Source: Acanthaster planci
Lineage: Eukaryota > Echinodermata > Asteroidea > Valvatida > Acanthasteridae
Reading direction: 5' to 3'
Assembly (NCBI RefSeq): GCF_001949145.1
Contig: NW_019091416.1
Location: forward strand, 1,281,132 to 1,345,131
Length of the DNA: 64,000 nt
The notes below the pieces were generated by a model that did not search any database, was not told the origin of the DNA, and saw nothing but the letters and a program-made list of their open reading frames with translations. A program made the position numbers and the translations under genes. This document shows, piece after piece, positions 9,601 to 21,200 of this stretch (the first letter of the stretch is position 1; each line of letters starts with the position of its first letter).

Positions 9601-12145
9601 GTAGGTCATATGATTGGTAGGAGTAAGAGGCAGTACTGACGTGCCTGAAAGCCTCTGTGATCATTTATGCTGTTGAAATCCAGAGTTGTCGGAATAATTT
9701 AACAGAAAAACTGCTTTACTTCTTTAAATTTTTTTAAATACCAGTACTTGCAGCTTTGCCAAACTGGCCAACTTTGGTTATTTTTTATTTTGAGAAAATG
9801 GTTTCTAATCACCAAAGTGTAGCTTGTCTTTTTGCATTGTTTCAGCGAACTTTGGACTGTAGAGTCAAGTGCCACCGTTCAATACACAGGTGCTGGGCAT
9901 CCCAGTGCCCAGAGAAAGTGTCATGGGCACAGTGGTTGATTTGGGCAACTTTAGAAAGACTTCATCTGATAATGCCTTCAGAATGGGGATCCAACAAGTC
10001 AACTGAGGTATAGCCATGATTAATTCAAGAGAAGTGAGTAGCAGTAGTCCTTCCATTTCTCTTTCCTAGGTGTGTATGCACGGCGAGTGTTACACATAAA
10101 CTTGGCCGTGCTGATTGTATATTTGAGTGTACCTGTCGTGACCAACCTGCTGTCCACCAGGCAAGCCATGAACACTTCCTTTGACCCATTGAGAATTGTC
10201 AACACCTATGGGGCGTTCGGAAGGTAAGTTACCACTGGGCAAACAATTCTACTTTTTCTGAAAGAGTCGGAACTGAAACATTGAAAAATTGATTCTATTT
10301 CCATAGTTCACATACCTGGCTTGCTATCATGCGTGGGAACAAAGGCGTGAACATGCAAGTTGAGCCCTCACCTGTTTCTCATTATAATAGCATACAGCGC
10401 CCTCTCTAGGTGTGCACAAAGCCAATAGGAAAGCATTTTGATTCAAGGCTTCTCGAGCCTATTTTCTGAAATGTTTATTCCAAACACTCCAGAGACTTCA
10501 TCAAAGTATCCACTAACCCTAACAGCCCTGAATTCTGTGGTTTCATCGTGATTTTTTGCAGCACCCTAGCGGGCACTAACCCCTGGCCAGAAAGGACAGA
10601 ATTGCTAATACGAACAAAAAGCAGCGTGATCCTCCTGCCAAACTTTCACATGCCCCATTACTTAATTTCCCCAGTGTCACCAAAGAAAGAACCGAGGTCA
10701 TCTTTGAAGGGACCTATGCCACAAACCCCAAGGACCCCAGCGCCGTCTGGCTGGAGTATGAGTTTAAGTGTAAGCCAGGGAATGTGACTCGTAGGCCCTG
10801 CCTGATCTCACCGTACCACTACAGGCTGGACTGGCTCATGTGGTTTGCGGCCTTCCAGGTACGTTTCGGTTTTGATAAAGATACTCTCGTCATTTTTATT
10901 CAATTAGATTTTACAATAGAAGGTCATTGCTTCTTCACCAAACTCATCCGGGCAATTGTGATCAATATCTATGGTCCAATCAGCCTGATGGAAACTTTTG
11001 AGTTAAGAATAGATAAGGAGAAAAAAGAAGTTTGTGGCTTTAAAGAATTAAAATGCATCAGTCAGAACGATTTCCCTTTTGGGATCACCAAAGGCACCGG
11101 TAGAAGTGGAGAGTTTGACATCTGTGCCCACCATTTGTTAAGCCAACCTTGTTCACTGTTGATTTCCATCCTTCCTGGTCCTTCAAACATCTACCACGAG
11201 GTTCTGGAGAATTTTGTTAGATTGAGGAGGTTATTACCGAGTGTTATTTCACTCGGGGCTTGATGCCATATGAACAGTTCTTTGTGGAAAGGATGTACCG
11301 TTGGTTTCTGGTGCATAGTATGATGTAGGTAGGATTCAGAGGTTCCCAGCAACTCTTGCTCTTTCATAGAGCAGCTGTTCTGGTCATCCGAGTAGACTGT
11401 TTTACCACCTATCTGGAGACACGGTGTTAAACTGAAAGATGAAAAAACGTTTTTGCTAAAGTCCTATCCTCAATTATACTTTCTGTCCCTTTTTTTTCTT
11501 GATATTTCTTCCTGTCCACTTACCAGAGTTACGAGTCCAATCCATGGTTGGTGCACCTTGCTGGCAAGTTCCTCTACAATGATAAAGGGGTCACGTCGTT
11601 GGTAGCACACAATCCGTTCAAGGATGGTGATCCGCCAAGGTCAGTCGCCTCTGCAAACATTTTTTCACTGTGAGGAAGGTAGCGTTGAAATGCAAGTTTC
11701 CAGAGACCAAGTCACTTTGAGCACGGCTTCAGAGTGTTTTACCCCACATACTTCAACTTCGCTGTTGTTTCTTCATTGCCTTCAATTATCTGCTGTTCTT
11801 TGTTGTTTTTTGTTGGCGACATTTGCCACTTCAGTCTCAGTAGGCATGAGAATAAACCCAGGAATTCTTGTTGAAATTGGTAATGTTCAAAAGAAGGATT
11901 CACTGTCAACGTTTATCAGGTTCGTCCGAGCATTGCACTATCGCTACCAGTACACCAAAATTGGCAGCCAGCAGTCACAGGAGGGCGCCTGGTGGAGCCG
12001 AAAGTTCCTGAGGAGCTATCTGCCTCCTGTCTCCCTGGAGAGCCTGGAGGGGTACATCAAGAGCCAAAGCTGGGACCTGCCCAAATACGCCAAAAGGAAG
12101 ATCAGGGAGCAGAGGAGGGGGAAGCGCGGAAGGTCAGCATCATAG
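3666..12145 (+). CDS. LMF1: Lipase maturation factor 1 (complete, 11 exons, ~593 aa)
   Basis: LMF1 is a multi-pass endoplasmic reticulum protein needed for folding and dimer assembly of lipoprotein, hepatic and endothelial lipases in vertebrates. Exons: 3666-3876, 6306-6618, 7502-7512, 8040-8188, 8424-8489, 8821-8991, 9417-9600, 10070-10223, 10675-10858, 11527-11639, 11920-12145 (TAG). All have AG/GT borders and the phases sum to 1,782 nt. Recognition rests on long colinear similarity to LMF1 rather than LMF2: WLTRIVFLRSLAFVY, LHQNKQLFGQDGLLP, WESQLLETGF, FETLSNHFIEL, SGNLSFLNWLT, RRPCLISPYHYRLDWLMWF and the LPPVSLESLEGY tail. Several hydrophobic segments match membrane spans. The C-terminus is basic, ending RGKRGRSAS. 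The human protein is 567 aa, so the length fits. The start has a near-ideal Kozak context. A poly(A) signal AATAAA is at 12434-12439. Lipase chaperoning is inferred from the family; invertebrate substrates are not shown by the sequence. Confidence 0.95.
4126..4209. repeat. Palindromic fold-back sequence in LMF1 intron 1
   Basis: The arms at about 4128-4164 and 4170-4208 are near-complementary (CCCAGAACTGTGGCGTCCGA against TCGGACCCCAGAGTTCTGTG), separated by only GAACAT. The GC content is much higher than in the surrounding intron. This is probably part of a small inverted-repeat element, and open frames across it are not a gene. Confidence 0.65.
4340..4880. repeat. Element bounded by inverted GCCACTTCGCC-type repeats
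   Basis: Iterated motifs CACTTTGCCCACA and GCCACTTCGCC at 4390-4441 recur in inverted orientation as GGCACATGGGCGAAGTGGC and AAGTGGGCGAAGT at 4842-4877. This looks like the two ends of one repetitive element in LMF1 intron 1. A short hairpin (CTTCCTGTATC / GATACAGGAAG) sits inside at about 4734-4769. No transposase is seen. Confidence 0.5.
5494..5546. repeat. Short hairpin AAACAGGGCCCT
   Basis: GTAAACAGGGCCCTGT at about 5495-5510 is answered by AGGGCCCTGTTTAC at about 5530-5544. It is a small perfect inverted repeat in LMF1 intron 1, with no protein content. Confidence 0.55.
5930..6245 (+). mobile_element. tRNA-derived SINE-like element
   Basis: A degenerate pol III promoter is visible: a box A-like TAGTGGCGAGGG at 5948-5959 and a good box B, GGTTCAAATCC, at 5995-6005. 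It is followed by a body (CTTGGGCCGAGTAAATTTACCC, then CTGTCCACTCAGG) of the type seen behind tRNA heads in many marine-invertebrate SINEs. The head does not fold as an intact tRNA, so it is not annotated as a tRNA gene. It ends within about 60 bp of LMF1 exon 2. Confidence 0.55.
6780..7373. mobile_element. Non-autonomous TIR element (CAGTGTTGTA ends), split by a nested MITE
   Basis: The left end CAGTGTTGTAGTTGAGTC at 6780 is mirrored by GACTGCAATGCTG ending at 7373. The internal GTCCAGTCACAGGTCC and GGACTTGTGATGGA are also roughly complementary. The same ends flank a compact 219-bp copy at 25768-25986, and an isolated end lies at 8622-8651. No coding capacity is present. The superfamily is uncertain; CAGTG ends recall hAT-type elements, but an 8-bp target duplication is not clear. 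Confidence 0.5.
6902..7325. mobile_element. piggyBac-like MITE flanked by TTAA
   Basis: TTAA at 6902-6905 and 7322-7325 bracket a 416-bp segment with imperfect terminal inverted repeats, CCCCTTGACGACGG at the left and CCGTCGCAAAGGGG at the right. TTAA target duplication with CCC-starting termini is the signature of the piggyBac superfamily. There is no transposase, so it is non-autonomous. It sits inside another element. Confidence 0.7.
7502..7512 (+). other. LMF1: LMF1 microexon (11 nt)
   Basis: The 11 bases between TTGATATTCAG and GTAAGA complete the codons W-Y-S-F-G. Exon 2 ends in TG and exon 4 begins GTTGGGAATCC, so the spliced product reads WYSFGWESQLLETGF, matching the conserved LMF1 sequence exactly. 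Skipping it would join TG to GT and shift the frame. Confidence 0.88.
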
Positions 12146-12439
12146 GTCAAATGTCAGAGCACAAGGATCTTGCATCACAGGGCAAGTTGTAGTAATAACT
12201 ACCTGTGAACCACTTGTCAAGGTTGCCTGGCACTCGGGATATAGTTTGTGCTCGGGATAATCGGCCAAAGGTTATCACTCAAGGTTGTCTCAATCTTGCC
12301 CACAGGTCATACAGTGTAGACCTTATTTTTTCTTTCCCAATGAACAGGAGCCAAACCTCACAGAGGTATCACCTCTCTAAAAATTATCTCTTTTTTTCTA
12401 CTTCCTTGAGAAATTCCAAGTTTTGACCACATGAATAAA

Positions 12440-13825
12440 GTTCAGATACGTGCGTGTCCTTTAAGCAAAAGTATACTTTTATTAGAACTTCCAAAACTTT
12501 GAAATACTGAAAAAGTTACAACTATGGAAAACACAAAATGGCAAGTTGGAACAAGCAAAATAACCGTACTTAATTAAGGGATTTTCTTTTTTATATTGAA
12601 GCTTACAAGTTTACAGAATGTGACAACAGCAGGTTTATTTGTACTTTGTGCTGTTTTCTCCTAAAGCTAAAAACATGGTTGAGCTAGCACTATTTCACTT
12701 TTGGGGGTCTTCGTTTAGTGTCAGTGACAGCTATTGAGAATATCTGCATAAAGTGGAAATTTTAATTTCTAAGCTTATGTTATGGTATCATCTAAGCTCT
12801 GCTTTCGGTCCAGTCGATAAATTGTATATTTTGTGCGATCATTTTCTGAAAAGATAATGTTGCTTCATAAGTTCTGCCTGTATCAATTTAAAAATATGTC
12901 AAATCAGTTATGATTTTGCAGCTTCTTGCTTTTTAGTTTGATCTGAAAAAATAAACACTGATTTTATAAATTACAATAATAAAATATGATTGTACAATAA
13001 CACCTTTTTGGTTTTAATAAACTTTCATGCATATAACTCTTTATATGAAAAAATAAAAACTTGAGAAATGAATATTACGAAGAGGTAATAGTATGAAAAT
13101 AGAAAGGATCCCTGAAACGCAGCTTTTCTGGCCAATTATGAAAACTTGATTTTTAAAAAAGATGTAACAAATATAAAACTCAATTTCCTGAGATGACCAA
13201 TGTCAGAATCTATGTGATGACTCGGGAACTTTGACGCATGATACCTCTTTTAATGTTAGAATCCGATTTGAATATGATGACCGTTTCAAGGGTAGAAAGT
13301 GTATTATTCCGGTAGACAAAGGAAATACTTCTTCCACTTATTCCTGGGATGCGAAATGATAAATCCATCATGCTGCACAGATATGGATCCTAGCTTTACG
13401 AAATGTTGAATTCCAAGCAAGAAAACTGATAAACGTTTGCCCTTTGCAAATATTCGGAAGTCCTTCCAGAATCTGTGTTCCATTCAAACATTCTAACTAA
13501 TCTGAACAAACTACCAAAAGTTAGATTTTTCCAAGCATTTTGCACATCTCAGTACAACTGTTCATTTTCGCCTGATTTGTTCATGCATAATATTAAACAT
13601 AACTAGTGAACACCACAAACTTCCAACTTCCAAGATGGATATTACCCTGGTGAAATACACCAAAGCCATCCATGCATTAAAAAAAATCACCTCTGCACAA
13701 CGTCATCATAGCTTAATGCAAACAAAACACTGGACTGAAATCTGGCACTGCATACACAGCTAGTCATCCAACTCGAACCATCCCGAAAGAAAGTCAGTAA
13801 GCAAGGTTGCCTGCACTGGTCGCCT
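12440..13825. other. 3' region shared by convergent LMF1 and DNMT3
   Basis: No coding exon is seen. It is AT-rich, consistent with the DNMT3 3' untranslated region. Minus-strand AATAAA signals lie at 12638-12633 and 12483-12478. The second is only about 40 bp from the LMF1 poly(A) signal, so the two transcripts end almost back to back. Confidence 0.4.
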
Positions 13826-16800
13826 CTACTGGTGCATCTCGCAGGTGAAGTACTCCTTGAGTGGAGCCAGGAGGTGTTTGATGACTGGCACACTCCATGC
13901 CTGACCCATTAGCCGGTGGCGTGAGGTGCGGCTCATGTTCGCAATGTCTGTGTAGTGGTCGGGAAAGCCAAAAATCCTGCCAAACCCAAAGCGTGACAAG
14001 ATTCATTATGAACAGATGGACCATGCATAATTAACTTGATTAGCATGATTATGGCCTGCATCTTCAACTCTAAAGATTCCAACTACCTTTACTCGAGGAC
14101 ACGTGGTCACTATTTCCCACTGTGCTGAAGATGCTCTTTCTCTTTTCTTCTCCAACTTGTACACATTCAGTTGCAAACTGGTCCCAAAGATTAATCTGCT
14201 CATTGGGCCAAGGTCCAGTGGTTCGAGTGCCCTTATTAGTCCAGACAGGCCCCCACACTGGCCTCCACTGCTCTATGTAGAGAGTCCAGTAGCTCATTAG
14301 CCTGCTGGTGGTTTCAGCAAGGCAAGCGTAGCCATCTTCAAAATCTTGGTGCTATGGCAATGAATTTCAGCTCAGGCTGGGCTAACCTACCAGCTTTTTC
14401 ACACATGCTGCTGGAAAGTGTCACTCTAACCACTCTTATAACGGAGTATGGCTTGAAAACCAATCTTATTCATTAATACACGGAGGCACAAAATGAAACA
14501 ATGATAGGGGAAAGCACTGCTCACCTTTCCATTTCTGTACACCAGAGGGCGTCCTCCTGTCCGTTCATCAGGACGGGCAGCACTTGCTCATTCTTTTGCT
14601 TGATGGAGTTCAGCTTGGAGGTGACTGTGCGGACCTTGGAGAACTATCACAAAACAGATCAAAGCTGAACTTCACAGGTCAAAAAAACTTTCCAATAGAC
14701 ACACTTGGGACTTTTTTGAAGAGACGGGGGGGGCATCCTCCATGAATTGTTGTTTGTAAGCCCTCAAGTTTCCTTAAAAATATACAAATGTTTCAAAACC
14801 TACAATGTAATTAATTGTCACATTGATAAATCTCATCTTAAAAGGTTCTGTATGCGACGTCAATGTTACTCAGAACTGCTGTGTCCACTCGTCTTTCAGC
14901 TCACTTGCTCAAGAACAACCATTGAACAATATCTCTGTTTTTTGGTAAAATAGGCAGTCTTTTCAGCAACAATACACGAGCATTCACACAGACAAACTGC
15001 AATTCTTCAGTCCTTTGGAGAAAGGACAATAAAAGAAACAAAAATTGTCAGTAGAAGAGGAAAGCCCATTTGCTGACATTGTGCACCTGGCTATCCAACC
15101 ACATCTACCCACATTTTCCTACCTGGGCTTGCCTGTTGCAATTGGGTTCCAGACAGTCTTGAAGGCACAGTGCGTTCTTGTCTGTGGCAATGTTGGGTCT
15201 TGGTAGCAAAAATAAGTGTGGGGGGGGGTATGAGTTCCAAAACAAGGATGCGGGTATTCAGAAAAGAATCAATGAAATATGATCTATGTATTGAGATCTC
15301 TACTTCTCAGAATTAAGCTAATTTCTAGTTCATTTCTAAACTTCAGTCAAATGACGAGAAATTACATCCCCACACATCAAAGCCAATGGTCTAAGTGCAT
15401 CCACTTTTAGATGTTTATGGCCACCTGTTGCCATGGATACCGACCTGTTCATGCCAGGCAGGTTGCCCCAGAAGTAACGGGCTCTGTGGGCTGGCGAGAC
15501 ATCCTTTGCATCAACAACCACCGGGTCACACTGCAAAAAAGAGGGGGAAAAAAAAAACTAATATTTAACCTTTATAAAATGTTGTATTTGTCCGGTATCT
15601 CAAGTTTTTTATGCTTGCAGGAAGTTAGATTCTGTGATATAACACAGAGTATATCACATGATTTGGGGCAAGTAAGTAATGTAGAAGGATTCTTGGTGAT
15701 AGTTGTAAAATTTTGATTCTTTTGGAAAAATTTCTAGAATCTGTCATGCAATCTGAGTTCTAATTGATGCAGGTTTTTTTAGGACGACGCTGGCCTACCT
15801 CCAGGAATTTTGAAATCTCCATTTTGTGTTGGTGAGGCATCCCGACCACATTCTCAAACAGCCAGAAGAATGGGCGCTGGCTGTCAGCGTTGGGGCGCAC
15901 GACTGTCAGGAGACGGTAGAAATCAAAGAACAGACGACCAGTCCCTGCTGCAGCAAGAAATGTTAGCAATGCAATATGTAAAGGATTAAGCGAAAAGCAG
16001 TGTAAATGCTGAGCCCAGGAAAGTTTCGGCTTCGCAGGAATAATTATCCAACTCATAACAAAATATGATGTTAACTGCACTAGATGGCACTGAGGCAGTA
16101 TTCCTAAACGAAATCTCTCTCATTACAGTCACGCAACTTGCAATATTTGATTACAAAATGCAAACTGTGATCTGATTTGAAAGAAAAAGGAAACGGCTGA
16201 AGTCAGCTCTGAGCTACTATTGGAGTCACTGACTGTATACCTCAGACGCTTCTGAAAAAAAAAAGGAGAAATGTGTAATGTTTTGTCACTGTGAGATTAT
16301 AAAATGAATAAGATGTTGGGTTTCAACATTAGTGCAAAGGCTAGCAAGTCTGCTACCAGCTGACGTAAAATACCTGTTTCCAACCTGGAACCATATTATA
16401 TTATCAACTTCGTAAGACTGTAAGAAAAGTCTCGTGTCAGCATCCGAGACAGACACATTCTGATGGTAAGCCAGTACCAGGCAGGGTTAACCACTTGCTT
16501 CCGGGTGCCTTTGGAAATGCAGTGTCTAAAACCAGGCAATTTTCATTATCTTCGGTTTTCAAAATTTTTCAAAAATTCATATCTTTTTTCCTGAATGCCT
16601 AAACCCCATGGAGTGACTGTCTGGTGGCTACTTTAATCTGACAGACAACATCTGTTGATGCCCGAGTATTTCAGCCAGGCCTGCCGTCGTGTAAAAAGAG
16701 CCCAGATTGTGTGGTGTTACCTAAGTTTCTTTTGTTCCCGAAAATGGCACAGTGCACTGCTGGCGTCTTTTCCATACGGGCCAGATTAGTGTGCAGCGGT

Positions 16801-18216
16801 ATTGCATCACTCATCACTGGAGTGCTGGAGTGCTTTTGTCCCTGGTGGTAATCCGCTTGCCCTGAATACCACAAACAGTGGTATACTGTTCAAAAAAAAG
16901 ATGGATTTCCTCCCCTACTGACAACTGAAAAAATGTTAGCAATTCCCCGCAGCTCGGTCTTTTGTTCCAAGTAAGGTCTTTTGTTACAAGGCCAGCTCTT
17001 TTGTCCGATTTCAGGCAACCAAGCAATGTGTACAAACCCAAGGCACCCGAAACCAGGCTCCCTGGCAGCAAGTGGTTGAGACAAATGCAGTTGATCTATT
17101 AACAAACTTGCTAGCTAAGCAAAAACTTACCAAACAGTCCTTTGCGTGCCGGGTTGGCAATGGAGAGATCATTGCAGGGGCTGCCACCAATTAATAGGTC
17201 AAATGGCCCAAGAGAACGAATCTTATTCATAGAAGGATAAAAAAAAAATTGCTTCCATTAAACTCCAGATTCTCATATATAACAAGAATGGCCCATGGCT
17301 GGGATCAAATGGCCCCAGAGATACAACTGTTTCCAAGGAAATACAAGAATTCTTTACATTAACATGATTCTTACGTAACATGAATAGTGATTTGGAAGTA
17401 GCAAGACTGTAATGCTGCACATTTAAAGGTAAATACAAAAAATACTCAGAGGAGTTCAACTATTTCTAATAATGCACAAGCAACATGATATATTCCAAAT
17501 GAATGTATACCCATGTAATATTCCATGAGCTTTGTCAACTGTCGCTCTTTAAGACATTACCTACATCCATCACAAGTTACATTCTGACTGTTTCCCCAAT
17601 TAAGGGTCCAGTAAGGGCAATCTACCTCCTCTGGCTCCCGTCTTACCTCTTGCGCCGTGATCTTCCTGATGTCATCCAGCTGTTGGATGATGCCGTCGTG
17701 ACGCACCGAAGACACCTGCATGGCTTCCTCGTTGATCTCCGAGGCGAAGTAACAGTCCACCTTCAGACCCAGTTCCTTCAGGACCAGCATGCCTTGAATG
17801 AAAAGGGGGGGGGTGTTGTCATAAAAACAGCAAGCAGACAAACTCCGAGAGCCGATTTCATGCATCTGCTATCAACTATGAGATTTTCAATGACATAACC
17901 GCATTTCACCGAGATCCACTCACGGTAAGTATCAACAGATTGCACTGTGACAATCACTAAAGCTTCATTACAATGTGGAGAGAACAAAACAGGAGGCAGG
18001 ACTCAAATCTGTAATCTCGAAGATTGTGATCTGGCTCTACATCCATGTTAATCATACTGACAGAAAAACTGGCGGAAATCAAGACCTGTGATTCTTTGTT
18101 AGAAATATAGACATACGAACAGATACTGAAATTTAACAACAGGGGTCGATCATCACTACCTGTTCCAATGCCGTCAAACAACGAAAGAACCCTGATGGGT
18201 TTACGCTGATCCATTT
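13826..18216 (-). other. DNMT3: DNMT3 C5-methyltransferase catalytic domain exons
   Basis: Motifs in order: I FDGIGTG (end of exon 18373-18160), IV GGSPCND with the catalytic cysteine (17221-17131), VI FENVV (15947-15799), [15 protein letters not shown] (15530-15445), and IX/X ANMSR ... [16 protein letters not shown] (13976-13826). The arginine equivalent to human DNMT3A R882 is kept. All catalytic residues are present, so the enzyme is predicted active. Two small departures from vertebrate DNMT3 are FDGIG for FDGIA and GQAW for GRSW. Confidence 0.95.
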
Positions 18217-21200
18217 CCACGGGGGGATAGGTCTTCATGGGTGGGAAGGTCTGGCTGCGATCCTGCTGGAAAAACAAGAGCAGCTTCTGGGGCCAGTCGG
18301 GGCGCCGGGTGAGCAGGCCGGTGGTCGGCTCGGGTTTGCACATGAAGCATTTCCACTGGTCCTCATCAAGAATCTGCCGAGTGGGAACAGGGAAAAAGCT
18401 ATCACCAGCTTGGAAAAATCATAAAGGAAGGGCACAGAACTTTCAGAAGGAGTTTGAATCCTGTATTAACGGTGCTCTTATTAATGAGGTTAGACCGTAT
18501 CAGGAATCTCACCTCTTTGACGGAGCTAGGGCCCACCAGATGCTCAATGCAGTCGTGGCAGAATGAACGATAGCATTCTGGCTGGTCACACAAAATGATG
18601 TCACTCCCCTCAGCACAGATGCAACAGAAGCTCTGAAAAGAACAGTCAGCTTTAAGCTTAGACAGACAGTGTAAAGCTTGAACAAATAAAAAATCTGCAG
18701 TACTTTTACTTCAATTTTGAAAATTTTTGGTAAGCAATGTCACAAGTGCTACCAGCTCAAGGGTAAAATGAAAATTATTACTTTTGTCAGAAACTGATAT
18801 TTTAGAAGCAGCTTCCTTACTGGTGCTTTTCACTTTTCTTCAGTTTAATTTGCCGTGTCTGAGTTTAGATTTCTCTTTCATCAACTAGAAATACACAGAA
18901 AGGATCCAAGATATTTAGCAGGTAAATTTTGTGGGGGAAAAAAAAGATTACAGACCAAACTAAGATACATGTACTTTGAGCTGGATTGTTTTTAACACAA
19001 CTTTCCCAAGACACGGCTGAAACACCATTCACTGAGTTCTGAGGAGGGCTGTATTCCCCAGACTGTGCTTGGAGCACCATGCATTTTGAGGTGCCTCATA
19101 CCTGGTAACCATCTTCGTCGTACACGTAGGCCATCTCTACAAACTCAACCTGTAAGACCAGAGACAAAATGGTAAGCAATGCATAACTGCCCAGATTTTG
19201 ACAACAGATCTCTTGTTACATCACAGTCACAGTCTCTGGCTACCAGTGGTTGGCAAACTATTGCTGGCACGAACAATTACCAATGTGTGAAAAATCTTAG
19301 GCAGCTGACTACACTAAGAAATACCAAACAGTACTATAATTAAACTGAATAAAAATGCCTCCCTCTTTAACACTAGAGGGGCAAATGGGCATTATGAGGC
19401 TGAAGCTGTTGCCAAGCAAACTTGCTCCAAACTTTGGTCGCCCAGACAAGATGGTAAGCAATATTTGTGAACGAGAGAAAGAGCTGCCTGGATCCACACA
19501 CTGCGCCAACTGGCAATTTGAAGACAAAGAAGTCGATCTGGACTCACTCTGCAGACTTCGCACAGACCACCAATGAAAAAAGGATGCTGGGCTGTCAAGG
19601 CTGCACTCCCACAACCAATGCAGATATCTAAAGTAGACAAAAGAATTTTTGGGGTCACGGTAAGTGACAAGAATACCGTTACATTTTCTATTTTTAAAGT
19701 GGTCCTGCCAGAACATCTTGCATTGCAAGGATTTGGAAAATTACCACTGTAAGCTTAGATTTGGTTGTCCAACTGTGAACTCCTAATCTTTTATGGTTAT
19801 AAAAATAGTGAAAATAAAATCAAAACGGTTTGCTCGACATATTTGAGGTTAATAATAATAAATTTAGTTACTTCTTCACAATAAGCTCTAGCCATGATAT
19901 ACTGAAATGCTATTGTTGGGATCATCTATTGTTTCACTCAATTGGGAGCCGTTTTGATTTTAAAATCACAAGGAAAATGCAAGCAAGTTTCTCAAACTGA
20001 GGCCTAAAATCGAAAGTTTTGTTCCTGGGCAGAAATTAGGGGTCCAAAAGTGTAACATTTTCTTGTCCATGTTACATCCGATCTTTTTTATTTGACTTAA
20101 TTGATTTCAAACTATTACTATTTGTTTGGCATGTAATTTGTATCAATTCATCACTCTTATAAATTAGATAATGTGTTCTGAACTTACAAAATCACATGTC
20201 AGATGTGACAGGGACACGAAAAAAAACAGGGACCCCTAACTTCTGGAATTACCCTCATAAGAAGTTAAAGTAATGTTAAAAATTATAATTTTTATTCACA
20301 GGTTAATATAAAAATACTTGATACAAAGAAAAAAATGCTTAAATCATAACCTACCTTCAATGTGTTTGATCCCATTACGAACCTCTGGGATAACGGTATC
20401 TACAGATGCAATCAGAAAAGGGAGTAAGTTGAAAATTAAACCAACAAGAAATAGTGTTCCCATTTTCATTTCTATCACAAACCAAATTGAACCATAACCC
20501 TGGTTCCTATGATACCAGCCGTACTGAAGCTGGAATATTTCAAACATCTCGAGGTGTTACGATGTGGGATTGAATATACCCAGCAAGAAATGAGACCGAG
20601 GGGTACCCCCCCAACATGTCCAATTCNNNNNNNNNNNNNNNNNNNNNNNNNNNNNNNNNNNNNNNNNNNNNNNNNNNNNNNNNNNNNNNNNNNNNNNNNN
20701 NNNNNNNNNNNNNTATGGGATAGAAGGCAAACATCCAAATGTGTGTGTCCTGCCCTCTTCCTCCCCAAGCAGTGATCAGTTTGTTGACTCCGACAGTCTT
20801 CACGTCTCCGACTGTTGGCATTGTCGGGAGATTGAGGGCTGTTAGGGTTAGGTACTACTGGGGGCACGGTGCTAGGAATCAATCTTTCAGACTCCCATGA
20901 CTGCTTACCTCTGATATCTTTCCAAGTCTCAGCTGCCTTGGACGAGGAGTGGCCAGTCTTCTTAGTGGGTGAGGACAACACAGGGCTTAAGGGTGGGGAG
21001 GCTGGTCGGGGTGGGGGTTGTTGTTCCTCTGTTGATTTGTATGATTGAAAAGACATAAACTCTCGATGATGCAGCCGCCAAACAACCCATATTCACCAAC
21101 ATCATCAGTAAAGAGGAGACAGTAAGAAGCAATTACAGTTATAGAGGTGGGAGGAAAACCCAAGAGGAATGTTCTAGGTAAAACCCACGGAGTCAGTAGG

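Noticed and set aside
14070-14297. Tryptophan-rich minus-strand frame between the last two DNMT3 exons
   Set aside because: The flanking exons 14643-14525 and 13976-13826 join in phase and match DNMT3 without it; no usable acceptor/donor pair keeps the frame.
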